A stretch of 64,000 nucleotides of DNA from the NCBI RefSeq assembly GCF_000327385.1, contig NW_008711162.1, positions 74,334 through 138,333 of the forward strand. The letters run 5' to 3'. Source of the DNA: Lottia gigantea. Taxonomy: Eukaryota > Mollusca > Gastropoda > Lottiidae. Made by a program: the position numbers and the translations under genes. Each line of letters starts with the position of its first letter. Within the stretch, counting starts at the first letter, position 1. The notes under the pieces were generated by a model that saw nothing but the letters and a program-made list of their open reading frames with translations, had not been told where the DNA came from and searched no databases. Of this stretch, positions 1 to 13,420 are shown piece after piece.

Positions 1-517
1 AATTATGCAATAACCGGTAACAGATTAGTGATAAATTGTCCTTGGTTTCACTTGACTAGTTGACCGTTACGATAGCCAAGCAGAGAGCAACCGAAACCGG
101 TTTAATAACACAGTTTACTGGTAATGATTTTCATTTAGCAGTCATTAAACCATGTCAATGTACAGTTAGAACATCTAAAGCGCTTGGCGATCTTCTATGA
201 GTTGAAGATAGCAATTGATCTAAATTTTCATTTTTGACACAAATTGTACTCATCAAAAAGTATTAATTACTTCAAATCACTTTAAAAAAAATGTTAATCT
301 CTGTATTTTTTGCTTATTCACGCACCCTTTCTCTTTTTCCACTCAAATATGATGTAGTATTTTTGGTACTTATCAAAGAGGTTATTTACGTCATTAAAAT
401 ACTGAACACATTTTTTATCATCTTTTCAAAGGCAGCTATAAATTGTTAACATCATATGGACGATGAAATTTGAATTATTATGGTGGGTATAAAAACTGGG
501 TGTGAATCATTAACAAT
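1..517. other. Non-coding leader of the window
   Basis: AT-rich sequence with no open frame or splice-site pair that I can support. A short inverted match (ATGGTGGGTA near 479 and TTACCCACCAT near 518) leads into the foldback repeat that follows. Nothing else recognised. Confidence 0.5.
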
Positions 518-524
518 GTTACCC

Positions 525-928
525 ACCATGGGGTGGTTAAAAAAAAATAGAATGTGTATCAATGGTATAAGATGTTAGTAAACAACCTAGGTAACGTATG
601 GAAGCCGACTGCGGCCATTACTATCCTCGACTTGTCGCCCACGAGAAAGTGAGGAAAAAAGCTTTCTCGACTCCTTGCCTTTTTCCTCGCTTTCTCATGG
701 GCGAATAGTTGAAGGTAGATATGGCCGCAGTCGGCTTCCATAGTAACCCATACATTATGGTGGTTGAACAAAAAATTGTTTCAGTGGTATATAGATGTTC
801 TTAAACAATTTAGGTATCCTATGGAAGCCGATTGTGACAATTACTACCCTCGACTTCTCGCCCACGAGAAAGCAAGGGCTTCTCGACCTCTTCCCTTTTT
901 CGAGAATAGATATAGCCGCAGTCAGCAT
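525..928. repeat. Two tandem copies of a foldback (hairpin) repeat
   Basis: The first unit contains an imperfect palindrome: the left arm begins at 597 with TATGGAAGCCGACTGCGGCC and the right arm ends at 742 with its near-exact reverse complement. Each arm is about 66 nt, with a loop of about 14 nt near 663-676. A second, more diverged unit follows directly, with its arm start at 820 and its end near 928. The flanking lead-in (ATGGGGTGGTT near 528, ATGGTGGTTG near 757) is also duplicated, so a whole unit of about 225 bp was copied. The short open frames here on both strands come from the palindrome. This looks like a non-autonomous foldback or MITE-like repeat; I cannot assign a family and see no target-site duplication. 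Confidence 0.75.
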
Positions 929-940
929 GTCGATTGTCGG

Positions 941-1413
941 TATATTCAAAGTTTCTTTGATCTTCGATTGAACCTTTCTATTTTAGTGATTCAATCTAAT
1001 TTTATTGTTTGTGTATTTTGAAATGTCACATTCATATTGATGTATCCTGACAGTGTCCTAGTACTAACAATCGTCACTTCCGGTTGTCTTCCTTAAACCA
1101 TCATTATCATTTCATCTCTAGAGACTTAATTGCAATAGGAGTTTTTGTTTTATTCACAAAAGACCAGGTTTGAATCAAGAAGATAATTTTCTTCAGATCT
1201 TTCTTAAGTAGTATGATAACTTTACATATAACCTGATTTGATTGGTCAATATACCGTAATAATAACACAAAGTTCCTATTTTGTATGTTGACAAAAAATA
1301 ATGTTGGAATCATTGATGATATTGCAATTGGAATACTTTAGAAATCTGACGCTCTATCTAATTCAGCCCCCCGTCAGAAAGTTCGATTTTTGAGAAACAG
1401 GGGCATGATCCGT
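941..1413. other. Unassigned AT-rich sequence
   Basis: No coding signal, RNA gene or repeat recognised between the foldback pair and the minisatellite. Confidence 0.4.
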
Positions 1414-1733
1414 CATTAAACCATCCTCTGCTTATGTTATCAAACCATCCTCTGCTTATGTTATCAAACCATCCTCTGCTTTCTGTTATCAAACTATCCT
1501 CTGCTTTCTGTTATCAAACCATCCTCTGCTTTCTGTTATCAAACTATCCTCTGCTTTTTGTTATCAAACCATCCTCTGCTTTTTGTTATCAAACCACCCT
1601 TTGCTTTCTGTTATCAAACCATCCTTTGTATTCTGTTATCAGCTGTTATCAAACCATCCCCAGCTTCTGATATCAAACTATGCTATATTTTTTGTTATCA
1701 AACCATCTTATTATTTCTGTTATTAAAAGATCC
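1414..1733 (+). repeat. Minisatellite, 24-25 bp unit
   Basis: About twelve head-to-tail units of the type ATCAAACCATCCTCTGCTT followed by ATGTT, TCTGTT or TTTGTT. The left units are nearly identical and the right ones (from about 1640) decay progressively. Because the unit length alternates between 24 and 25 nt, reading frames slip through it, and the Cys/Tyr/Leu-rich open frames over it are translation artefacts. No flanking gene is visible. Confidence 0.9.
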
Positions 1734-3682
1734 TTCACGTAACAATTCGCTTTCTAAGAAAAGAAAAAAGGATGTTTTTGGCCTTCTTTATCATCCGTAT
1801 GATATTTGATAAAAATATGAAAAATCACAAATCTTATCAAAAAGGAATCACACAGATACAATCACAATAGCCCATTTTAAATAGGACGTTGTAAAAATTG
1901 TTTTTCGAAGGAAATATAAAAATGACTTATAGTGAACAAACACCTACACAGAAAATCTCGTAAATATCTCAAAAGACAAAAATAGTTTCGTCATTATACC
2001 TTTAGTGACAAAACATCCAAGGTATCCTCTGTGAATTTTTATGGAGTAAAGTTTTAGCTAGGATATTTTGTAACTCGACCCCAGATCTTTTAAAGATAGT
2101 CTTAAAAACCTTCTATTACAATTTTTTTCACGGGGTTGTTTTACTGTTTTATGAGCCCATGGCGACTACGAGATTGTGTTCTAAAGAATTTGACACAGGG
2201 CTATCATTAACATGTTTCAGAAGGGTTCATTTTGATATTTTTAAACGTCCTTTGGAATTTATTATGCCGATTAGCAAGAACATTGATTGCAAATATTTGA
2301 AATTCTTCCCTTTTTTATGCAAAGGAATTTATTTTGTTGGACCAATTTTGACACAAATTCAGTGGATGCAGTAACAACTACCAAGCTATGAATAAATAAC
2401 CCAGCTGTTTCAAGAACCCCGTTGGTGTTTCAGATAAAAGTTTAGTCACACAATTTGGTACTACCCTCTACCAATTTTAAAACATTGTCCCTAATTTCAA
2501 TTTTATCCCACAGTTGGCATTTTGAAATGTAAATTCAATTGTCTAATGGTGATAACTGATTTGGTGGACGAACTACGATGTTCAATGCAACGTCATTTGA
2601 GAAACTGATAATAAGTGTTCTTCAAATGGAACTTTCAGTAAAGGTGCTGTACCAATTTTTATCGTCCGAAAAGCCAGTTTTGTTTTCCACAAACCATACC
2701 ATACATATTCCTAGCCCCTACTTATTGAGCTTTTATGATTTTTCCCTTTACCTGTCGGTTTTTAGATTGTTGAGGTGTCACCAAGCTTTGCTAGCGTTCA
2801 GCTGTCCAGGATTCAAAGTTCTTCATATCTACTTAGCTTCAATAATATAAATAGTATTTACTTGAAGAAACCACAGATGACCAATTACTGTCATACAATA
2901 TGAAGCCAATCATTTTAATCACATTTGACAAGAGTGGTTCAAAATATCATAGAATTTCTGGGCGTGGGACAAAGCATGTGATAGTTACCAATATCTATTA
3001 TATTACAAAAACTTCATTAAATATTTCTTTATTTCTTTTAGGGACAGAAAAAGACTATTTAATTGTTTATTAGCATAAGACAGAACCCCAACGTTTCAAA
3101 ATGGCCGCCATTGAAGACGCCTTCAGTGCCATTAACAACGTTCAAAATATTATAATGAATAATATAATATCTACATGGTGAAAAACAATAGTGTTCGCGA
3201 ATACGAGCCGATGTTAGGGTTTTTTCTTATTAGTAATTAAGATATGAATTATAAATATTTATGACAGGGTTTAGTTTGGTTTGATCGAGTAGATCTCTTG
3301 TCTTCATGTCGTATTGTGTATCACCACTCAAGTTGGTCTGTGGTATTGTTACTTTAGCCAGTAACTCATTTTCATAGCGACGATTCGAACATAGACATCC
3401 ATTATCATACCTTAACCGGCCTATTCTTTAGCTCAGCAGGGTACATGCATTACTATTAGGAAGGTAAAGCCGCCCATTTCAATGCTAGATAGTAACTATC
3501 TAAGCCTACGATTGTTCCGTATTGTTCCGTACTAAATATAAACCGTACTTGTGAACGAACGTTGGTCTGGTTGAATTTAACCTATGCAATTATTTGTAAA
3601 TATGGTCGATCTTCGTTTAAAATTGATCCGAACGCCTTGTTTGATATTAACATGCTGACTTTAATGATAATGTAGTCAATAA
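1734..3682. other. Gene-poor stretch, one small ATG frame
   Basis: No recognisable protein. A good acceptor-like tract ends at 3041. About 60 nt later a strong-context ATG (CAAAATGGCCGCC, ATG at 3101) opens a 26-codon frame that ends at 3181. The ATG overlaps a YY1-like motif, so it may be a regulatory or promoter element rather than a start codon. The rest holds nothing I can support. Confidence 0.35.
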
Positions 3683-4054
3683 ATGTTATCTTGTGACCGA
3701 CATGTTCCATATGGCTTTCAGGTCACATTTACTGAAAACATATCTCAACATAACATCCAGAATTTATATCCCTTACTGAATCTCTGTACTCTTACTGTGA
3801 AACCTGAATACTTTTTTGTTTTACAAGAACATCTTTTTTCATCTTCCTTTTTACATAGAGCTCTGCAAATCAGGGACTCTTGGACTGTCAGTGATATTGT
3901 CAAGAAATGTGAACTTTTGACGTGTGATTATTTCAAAATTCTAGTGACAGAAATTCATAATCATGACCTCAGAAACTTCGATCCCATAGGCAAAGCATCG
4001 TATGAAGAAATACATAAGTGTGGCCATCCTTTGTGGAAAGATGTGCGCTTTTGA
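3683..4054 (+). CDS. Hypothetical protein-like open frame, 123 codons
   Basis: This is the longest open frame in the window, ATG to TGA. I do not recognise the product. Its composition is more protein-like than the other frames here: it is mixed, not low-complexity, with a plausible alternation of hydrophobic and charged residues and Cys/His/Trp near the end (HKCGHPLW). An acceptor-like CTTTCAG ends at 3721 inside the frame, so it could be an exon or exon fragment of an unknown gene rather than a single-exon gene. By a rough hand estimate, about one random frame of this length is expected in 64 kb at this base composition, so length alone proves nothing. No promoter, neighbour or domain supports a function. 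Alternatives are a decayed mobile-element fragment or chance. Confidence 0.22.
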   Translation: MLSCDRHVPYGFQVTFTENISQHNIQNLYPLLNLCTLTVKPEYFFVLQEHLFSSSFLHRALQIRDSWTVSDIVKKCELLTCDYFKILVTEIHNHDLRNFDPIGKASYEEIHKCGHPLWKDVRF

Positions 4055-7000
4055 CCTACATAGTATTTATCGTTAATAGTACTTGAGGTCCGAAGCATCT
4101 TCTCTGACCATTCTGGACATTATCTTAAGTGATCCTTAAATAGTCACAGGACATCCACTTTAATATCTCAAAAAGCTTCAGCCCTTTTACGTAAGCACAT
4201 CCAATTCAAATATTTATAATGTCAAAAAGTTAGTCGACAATTTTGTTGGTTTTGAAAGGAGAACTAGTCTTAATAGACTTGAAATCGATGTTCATATAAA
4301 TATAGTAAAGAAAGCAAACTGATAATAGCCTGTTTTTAAATCTGTGAAGCATGACATGTCCCTCTTGTTAAAGAATTGTTGGCCAACTTGACTTGAAATA
4401 GTAAAAAGTTGTGTTTAAGTGAGTGTTACCTATAGACAACCAACCAAGTATGACGCCATTTTTTTTTACCGCGTCGACCTCAATACGGATACATTATATC
4501 ACGGAGAGGTTAGGTTCGCAGTTAATAAAATAGTCGATTGTGATAGGTTAATATATAAAGATAATTTACCACGATTCATTTGTTTCGTCGCTATCTAAAC
4601 AAATGTCGATCATTAGACTACAAACTACATCAATAAAATATATTTAATTGAATCATATTATTGTACTTGAATGAGTAAGTTCCAAAGCTTGCTGTATAGA
4701 GACAAAATATAAAGTTCGAGCGATCATTTACTATATGATTAATATAACAATTGAAAAAAGGCTAGGAAAGCGAGCAAAGCAAAAACAGTTACGCATCCTA
4801 GGTGAGGTCATAAAATGCGAAACATAATAAACGTTAACCTTTGACTTTTGACTAATGACCGGAAGTATGATAAATATATATATATTTTTCAACTAAGTTA
4901 TTTTTAGAAATAATTATCAAATATGAAGATCCGGATACCTCCTTTAAACATGTCCGAACTTCTTAATGTCGGTGTATGACAGTTCAAACGTGTCGGAATC
5001 CTGTCAAACGATTTTGGGTATTATGAATATTAAATCCTCAAGGCAAATGAAAAGATAAACGCCCCGAAGTATCTTGATCATAATCAACCCAAATAAAGCG
5101 ATTCGCCTCAAAGTGCAGAAGATGTTTAATTTATGTTAATTCCGCTCACTACATTTCTACAAACAAGTAATTACGTTTAGCAATACTCCCCTGGGGTACC
5201 TTGTCCCAACACCTTCTTAACCACCCTCAGTTCATCTCCACCCTAATCCGATTTGAAACCGCTTCCAGCGCTTTTGTGGTTGGTGTGATATCTTGTGGTG
5301 TTAAGTCAAAACAAATTTGTTACTCTTTGGTCATTTTGAATTGCTTCCCACGAAGAAAAGGGCTAATTTTAGAATTCAAATTTCGTCAAGAAATCTATTT
5401 TTGATTGGATTTTCAATAAGGAGGTAATTTTATTAAAGTTAAAATCTTGAGTGGCCCGTCGTATCAATAAAAATAAATTGGTGAGAAAATATGTTTATTT
5501 TTTTCAATATATTGTTACATAACACGTTCTTCAAGATATTTCTGCTTTTTACAAATATTCTATACTTTTGAGGTTTTATGCTTTTGAAAGAAAGATAGAT
5601 GTATTTCTATCTCTGAATATCGGTACATGTAGACTATAAGCTTCGTCTTCTTAAATCCCTATGTGTTTTTTGTGAGGGTAGTTTTGGAGATTGAATACTA
5701 TTGCCTCAAAACGCCATTTGCCTATTTCTGTTATTTTTAAGATATGGTTCTTTGACTCTTTGCTATCATCTTTCTGATCTTTTTCGTATCTTTCTATTGT
5801 GTTGTAAATCTTTTCCTTCAAATACTACGAAAATGGGACAATTAATAATGAAGTTTTGAGAATCAATTTTAAAATGTGATTTCATCATTTTCTTATGTAA
5901 GCATCATTTTAGTCCTAGGGCGGAGACTGTTTCTTTTTACATATATTTAGATATACAAGCAAATACAATTATAGGTTTTAATCTACATACTACGCAGGGT
6001 AATAACCCCCCTTTTTGAAATCATAAAGAATAGAAATGTCACATTTATCAATATCATTTCATAAAGTGGCATCTATTCAATTTTTTTTCATTCATTATAC
6101 GAAGGGGAAAAAACCTATATTCTTACAGTACCTTCTGTAAATTCTTGAATTTAGTGTTAGTTTAGTCAAATTTAGCCAAAAAAATTTATTCAACTCAAAA
6201 CATTTCCAGTATGTTACGGTGGGCCCTCAATGTGAAGCCTTATGATAAGAAAACTAGAAACGTTTGAAAAATAAATGTTAAAGAGGAAAATTCGCCTTGT
6301 GGAAAATATTCCAAAGCATTTATACTCTGCCAAAAGACCGGATCGATAGACGCATCCATTGCTTCGCCCACATCCACATGGGTTAGCTACCATGAGAATT
6401 CGTTACCCCAAATCAATAGATATTATTGCAATCGTCTGAACTTGTATTCAATGTATCTTTTATAAAACCGTTGCCTTTAAGATTGCCCATAAAATAACCA
6501 AGCTATTCATCCCAAAGAATTGCCATTCAATGTCTGTGAATGGCCTGAACAGACACTTTTCCCAATTGCCACCAACCCCTTCTAACCTTCTTTAGTTATT
6601 TTGAAGAGTTCCGAGGTCAAGGTCGTTTTCAAGATTTGCTTATTTCGACTTGTCAACTGTTTCTTTTCTAAAGAGTATCTTAAGCCGACTATCGAAGATT
6701 TGTAAAGGGCAATTTTATTACTGTGCAAACTGTATATTTAATTTTGGGCCTTTTGAATGGCCCGCCATTGTATTCATTGCTAGTGAATGTCGAGGTTTTC
6801 AAAAGTCACTCATAGAATGTTTTCGAGTGGGTATTCTTTAGTACATGTGCTATAAATAACTAGCGTTTCCCGTGTAAATTTATAGGCATAGTTATATTAT
6901 ATAGGACTGATAGATTTATGTTCGGTTTTTACGATATATGCACTTTTATTCACTTTACTTTCGTTGTTTTCAGAAACAATCCGTGTACTAGCAAGCGGTG

Positions 7001-10000
7001 ACATGCTAGTGCACGAACGTCTTCAATATGTAGAAATATAGGCAAAGTTCCTAGATATGTTCCTAATTGTCTCCTCTTAAAAATATCCATCCTGTTCGGG
7101 CATTATTCGTTTTTAAGATGAATTCGAATATAAACATGGATTAACAGAAAACAGTTGAGGGCACACTGTAGCTCAGAGAGTTGGTATCTTGACGTCATAT
7201 GCTTGATTATTGATTATTAGCAAATTGTGGTCAAGTGTTATTATCTCTGTCGGCGTTTGTATGTCTTGGATATATCTTATTTGACCCAAAGGGGTAAGGT
7301 AGACAAGAACCTCGATAACCTGAGAAGATCCTGATATTGCCAAGTTTGTAACGATGTAAAAAATAGTGTTTATCTTGAAAAAAAAAACCAATAGTAGAAT
7401 CATTATTTATTTATTTTTTCTGACCATCCCCGTTAATAAAGTAATTTCCCTAATTACAGTTTTCAGAAAGAAATTGTTCGTTTGGCTTCTTAACATAAAC
7501 CCTGTATAATTTATCACCGTAATTGTACCACGAATGAATGAGCTGCCAACTGATGCATTTCAGACGAAAAAATCAATTTAATGACCTTACATATCACGCA
7601 TAGCTGGTCTTTATTTTGAAATGTCATCACTAGAGCATAGCGATAGTCAACATAAGAAATCCACGTGAAACCCCTGAACTGGAACATTGTACACAATCTT
7701 ATTTTCATATCGAAAGTTTATGTTCAAATCACATACTCTTATACAAAATGTTTGAATTGAATAACATTAATAACTTCAGTTAGTTGCTATCTCCTTAACT
7801 TTACAAGTATATGTGAATTGTTATTGTTATTTTGTTATTGAATTTTAAATTGTTATTCTAAGATTGTATATTGTTTGTTGAGAGTATTTGTGAGCATACT
7901 TTTTTATTTATTTGAAAAATGAATTCAAACAAAGCCTTGGGCTCTTTTAACTTAATATATTTCTAGTAGATGCGTATGTCTTGTAAAAGAAGGGGTCCAA
8001 GGTTCAAAGTTAAGTCATTGCTTCTCTGAAATATTCTTATACGCAGTCGATCTGACTACAATGCTGATCTACATGTTTCGCCCTCAAAACCCGGAAGACG
8101 ACTCGAAAAAAATCATCTTGCATATATTCATGAGACTGAAGCCAAGTCTTTTTTCTTCATCCAAAGTCCATGTTTTATTTTTACACTACCACCATGACAT
8201 TAAGCAGAAATAGAAGAAGGTAATTCATGGCCATTATTTCGTTTTATTGTAGCCTGCCGGCGGCCACAAAATACTGACTGATGAAAAAGATAAGCGTAGA
8301 TGATTTATCACCTAGTCCAACTTGTCGTATCTTGCCGCCAAATCTGTGTCCTTAAAATATACCTGATATTTTTAATTTGACACCTCGAGGTGAATCAAGG
8401 CCAATCTTGACAAAATATAACAAAGAAATATTGTAGACAAAGTTTGATGACGTCACTTCTTTTTGTGGTCATCACTACATTGCTCAGAGCTCTTTCAATA
8501 TTTTAGGTTATGATTAGGATCTTAAATTAGTTTATTTTTCACATAACATTTGGTAGCCTATTATCTATAATTTCGAAAACTACATCTTCAATATTGCTTC
8601 GTATTTTCAAACTGCTGGGATTTGACGTGACGTCAATTCCCTTTTCCTCTTCCCGGTCGATGCTCAGATATTTTCTCGTATGCGGTATCAGTTTACTCGA
8701 AGCGGACGGTAACTTGTCATATACCAACCAACCAACGTCTTAAAATGAAATAGCACGTTTTCAGGCTCTGGCTTTTCACTGAAAATGATTCAAAGAATGC
8801 TCAATCTGTCGATTCACGCCTATCCTAACAGCAGATATCAAACCCGTCCCAATAACATTGTTATAACTTAGAATGATTTCCGGTCTGTCATCCACTCTAT
8901 AGGTATTTCTAAATATCTATTGTCAATATATGAATAGCAGTAATAGTCGCAAATTAGAAAATAGCCTGCTATCTCATTACGTAAGATAGATCTTCTCCCA
9001 TAGACGAGAGATAAGTATAACTGAACATTTATAAGTTCTATTGATCAGAACAATACTAGGATTTGGATAAAGATTATTCTGAATAGGACTGCGGGGTATT
9101 ACTATTACAATGAAACTAAATTACTCTGACAAGCATGCATTATTGTTGATATTTAAGCGAGTCGCTTCGTCCTCGTTAAAGAATTATCCAAATTCTTATC
9201 GCATTCTCGAGACTAATCCGGGGGTATTGTGAACTTTTTAAAGCCCACTTGAACTAGATTTCCTACCCTTAAGTAACAAGTATTAGCTTCAAGTGTCAAA
9301 GAAATGGAGTTTTTGTCTTATTTATTGAATGGTTTTATGTGGATTTATGTATTTGAATGACTATTTTAAGGTGCATCAACGACAGGTACTTTGTCCAATG
9401 ATAATAGCGTGGGCAACTAATATGAGTCACATGCCTTTGCATGTGAAGGCTTGATTTTCAAGAAATTACGAAATACTGCTTAATTTTCTTGGCTGTCTGA
9501 CCCTGTTTTTTTCTGGAATATCTAATTACGTGGATGACGTGGGTGTATCTATCTTCATATTTCGTTTCATATTAGCATCCCGGAAGATTGTACGATGCTG
9601 GTATAACGTCACATCCGGTTTCGTTTTACTTTTGACTTTCAGAAAATAAGTGAGTGTCCTCGATAGTATACAGCTTCTAACTTCTTTTCATGTAAACAAA
9701 TTCTTTCTTTTGAGTATTGTGGCTAACTGTGATATCTTTCTTTTGCTCCAATGAAAATCAATAGGATATCTTCTACAGAAATTGTTTTTGACTTTAAAAT
9801 CCGTGTTTACGATTTCCATTTCGTTAAACATAAATAAATAAATGCATAATATTAGACCAAAACACCATAAAAAAGACCGTAAAAATAGACGAATGACCGC
9901 AAATAAACAGTCAAAACAATGTAATGGTATGTAAATCGATCATAATATCATCTACATATATATTTAAAAAGTAAGGTGAAAGGCCTCCTCCCTGGTAAAT

Positions 10001-13000
10001 GCCCAATTGTACCAGAAGACCTCGAGGTTTCCAGAGTTCGAAATCAATAAAAACTCTATATAATTAGGTAAACTATGTGTTTTTTTATTTACCACAAATG
10101 GGTTTGAAGATGAATATAAATATCATTTTATGAAAAGTTAAGCAGTCCACAACAACAACATTTTTTCAACAACAATCAAGTTTGAAGTTTGGTGAATGGG
10201 ATTTTTGACTTGAAATAAAATTTGACGTCAATGCCCAGCCCATAATAACTCACTGATGATATAAATATTATTGGTTATTTAAGTTATATGTTTTCAGATT
10301 CTGTTGATCTATTCTGCGCGAATCAAACCATGCTTACTGCTTTCGAAACACCTGATGGTACTTCTCTTTTGATGAGTTTGATGGTTGATGGAATTGTTTT
10401 TGCTTGTATGGATTTTTATGTGATACAATTTTAACATACAAAGTTCCATGGTAATATTCTGAAGTAATGCACAATTTTTGGCACACATGTAAAATTCATA
10501 ACTGCACTACACATCGTCATCTCAAAGCCACTGAATTAGCTCTTGCAAACCACCACGTGCAGTCTTTACCTGTCATAAAATGTTTTATTTTCCTCTTGTC
10601 TCAAATTACGGAATGTCGTTAAGACCCTTTGTTTCGTAGACCCCCTTCATATTCTTTTCAAGCCTCGCTGTATGACAGCTCCTATTTTTATAGCCCGTTA
10701 TCTGATATCTTATTCAATTCAACTTATCAAAACACGTTGATTAATTATGTAGGAATTATATAATATTCACATTACACATCTCCATTATTACGCTTGACCC
10801 CTATTACTAAGGTGAAGGTCGCAGTAAGGGTTTGAGAAAAAGTGTAAGGTTTCACAGGTGCATTCGATTTGATCAGTTAAGAGCCCTGATTCGAAAACTT
10901 GAAGCTCCGCAGGCTTTGACCAATGATTTTTGTTCCATAAAGTAACGTTTATATATAGTACTCACAATTGCTAAATGCAATTTAAGGGTGTTACTAAGAT
11001 TACTTTAGATTGTGTAAAAGCTAATGAAAATCGATACTTTTCTCTCGAAGACTCGACCATTAGCCATTTTTTTTCTTTACATAAAGCCAATCTTTTTTCT
11101 GTTGAAGGAGTAGATCTGGATTGTTTTTATTTGTGATAGATCAGGTACATTGGTAAACCTGTTAGAATACCATCATAGTTTGAGCATAACGACATTGTTT
11201 TCGTTGAAACATTAGCTTCAAGACTCGTTTGTTTTTTGCGGTTGTCTTTATTAAACCTTTAGTTCCAATGAAAATAAATTGTTTATTTTTGTTGTCCCCC
11301 GGCGTCAAAAAAGTCAGAAAATGTGTTTTAGGTATTTTAATAGATATCATCAAGAATTCTATTTGGTATAGACCTCCAGACATGTTAAAATAACTCTATT
11401 TAATCAAAATCTGTAGAGACAAAATCCCGTCTGAAAGAAATCTCAATTCTTGTCAAGCCCTTTGAAAATATTGATACAATTCTTTGTGGTACTATCGCTT
11501 GGGAGCTACTAAAGAGTCCTAGTGAAAAAAATTCGGTCACCAGAATTTGTTCGCTTCTTCTGTTCATTGAAGTAGCGTATTTTTCTAACACACGTTGAGT
11601 CCCAATGTGAACTTCCATCTAATCCATAGTAGATTTTCAGCTCCCTATCCACCATCGAAGTACGATATGCTTTCGTTTTTATAGAATGCAAGATTTGTCA
11701 CGCCAGAAATAAAATAAAATAAATGGAGTTTTACGTCCTACTCTTCTTCTAATGATGACGGGCAACGCCATACAAGATGTAATGACGGTAATTGTGCCAG
11801 GACAGCGGCCATAGCCTATGATTTCTAACAGCTAAGAGAAGAAACGGTCTCGTGAACATTTTCAAGTCGTTTGTGTCGCAGACTATGGTGTTGCTTTGGG
11901 GAACTAAAAGCGAAAAGGATTAAGAGAACATTGTCTCGGTGTTTTTAGACTAATTATATGTTGTAGCAGAATGTGATTTCCATCACTAATCTTAAGATGA
12001 GAGTATGATATTAAATTTTCATCTTGAAGATGTAAAAAAAAAGTTGCTTTTGTTGTTTCGCGCCTACTGAAATAATTCTAATAGTTAATGGCATATCGAA
12101 TATCCTTGAATAATTCAAATATCGCATTCTGGTAGGATTGTCGTTTTGATGTATTATATTGCTTTTTCCTTGGTGTCCCATTAGCAGTTTTTTTTTGCAA
12201 GAATAAGATATACGACTAAATATTTGATGATTAATTGCTATAAAAAAAGTAATACTTTTCAATAGCAGAAAATGTGCGCGTGTTTACGTTACCGGAAGTA
12301 GTAGAACTACTTACCTACATTTGTCGTAAAAGTGATAATGTGAGTGCGTCAAAAACAAAATTTCCACCTTGTCTTGTATCTTAATTATCCCTTCAACAAT
12401 TTTTAGATAGCTTAAAATCTCAAAACATTGCTGGCATTAGTTCTTTTCGTGAACTTTTCTCTTTTAAGACACCTGTGGTTCGTTAGTACTTGTTTTGTTT
12501 TTTAATTATAAGGCTAAGACTACAGACTTGACGTCACGATTTTGAGTGCAGCATTGAAACTAACTACTCTCGAGCTTTGAATCATTTCCTAGAGCCCAGG
12601 GACCGGGGAACTAGGGCAATACTGTAAGATCAGACGTTTCGACCCGATTCATCCGACAGCCTTCAAGCCATCTGTGGTAAGCGAAGCAAAGGAAAATAGA
12701 TCATGTAATAGTAACCTATTCCCACAACAAATCAATGTCGTTCTGCTTGCTGGTTTACTCAGTGGACACGAGCCTAATTTCACCAAACCGGAACGTACTT
12801 GTAAATATTATACATCTAGCGGAACCGTAGACATAACATGACATATATACTGGTTTAACCAATCAGAAATTTTCTATATATGTAATTAATGATGATATGC
12901 ATGTCCTGTATTGCAAGAGACTTAAGTCGCGATAATAATTTTTTGTAGGTATAAACCGAAGTTGAACTTGAACGTACAAGCTAATAAACCCAAAATCCAC

Positions 13001-13285
13001 ATAATAAATTTTGCTATTTGACCTACATAGTTTGTTTTTCTTGTGTGCTATATATAAATATATTATTAAGGTATAAAGTTTATATGTGTGTATAAAACTA
13101 TTTTATCCCCTCTAGTATGTATTTTTCATTTGTTGAATCAGTCAAGCAGAACTTGTAAATATATTTTCCAATGTCCCTGTATAGTCCGATATACAAAACT
13201 GGTAATTTTTATAGCTACTTTTATTAGACTTGTCGTATACCAGCTGATTCTCAGTCTTTTCGCAAAATACAGTAGCTCACGTGAA
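4055..13285. other. Long gene-free interval
   Basis: About 9 kb without a coding segment I can support. Open frames are short and overlap on both strands. It carries five perfect TGACGTCA palindromes (7190, 8448, 8628, 10223, 12529), short TTATTG-rich tracts near 7815-7855 and poly-T/poly-A runs. No tRNA, transposase-like or structural repeat was recognised. It may be intergenic DNA, or the far 5' flank or intron of the Pax gene. Confidence 0.5.
8448..8635. promoter_or_regulatory. Paired CRE palindromes (CREB/ATF-like sites)
   Basis: Two perfect TGACGTCA palindromes lie 180 bp apart (8448-8455 and 8628-8635). The second is preceded immediately by another TGACG half site. CREB/ATF-family bZIP factors bind this sequence. 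Three more copies lie within the surrounding 5.4 kb. Function is inferred from motif density only; no nearby transcription start is visible. Confidence 0.3.
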
Positions 13286-13420
13286 ATAATAAGCTCACTT
13301 ACAAATAGTTTCTGTTAGGACAAAGTTTACATAGCTGTAAGTTTGGGAATAGGCTCACTTGTAAATGGTTCCTAATAGCTCGAGCTGGTGTAAGAACTAA
13401 GTTCACTTTGATCACTAATA
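13286..13420. repeat. Degenerate short tandem repeat
   Basis: Related segments about 50-65 bp apart share the pattern AAGCTCACTTACAAATAG, AGGCTCACTTGTAAATGG and AAGTTCACTTTGATCA. The copies are strongly diverged. No function is suggested. Confidence 0.4.

Noticed and set aside
559-1021. Similar short proteins on both strands
   Set aside because: Similarity comes from the palindromic foldback arms, not from a gene family.
1434-1809. Cys/Tyr/Leu-rich open frames
   Set aside because: They are translations of the 24-25 bp minisatellite, in frames that change with unit length.
10298-10434. Possible first exon: acceptor TTTTCAG, ATG at 10330, phase 1 G|GTACTT
   Set aside because: Only nine codons before a poor donor, with no supporting feature. 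It illustrates that phase-1 G|GT ends arise easily by chance at Gly codons.
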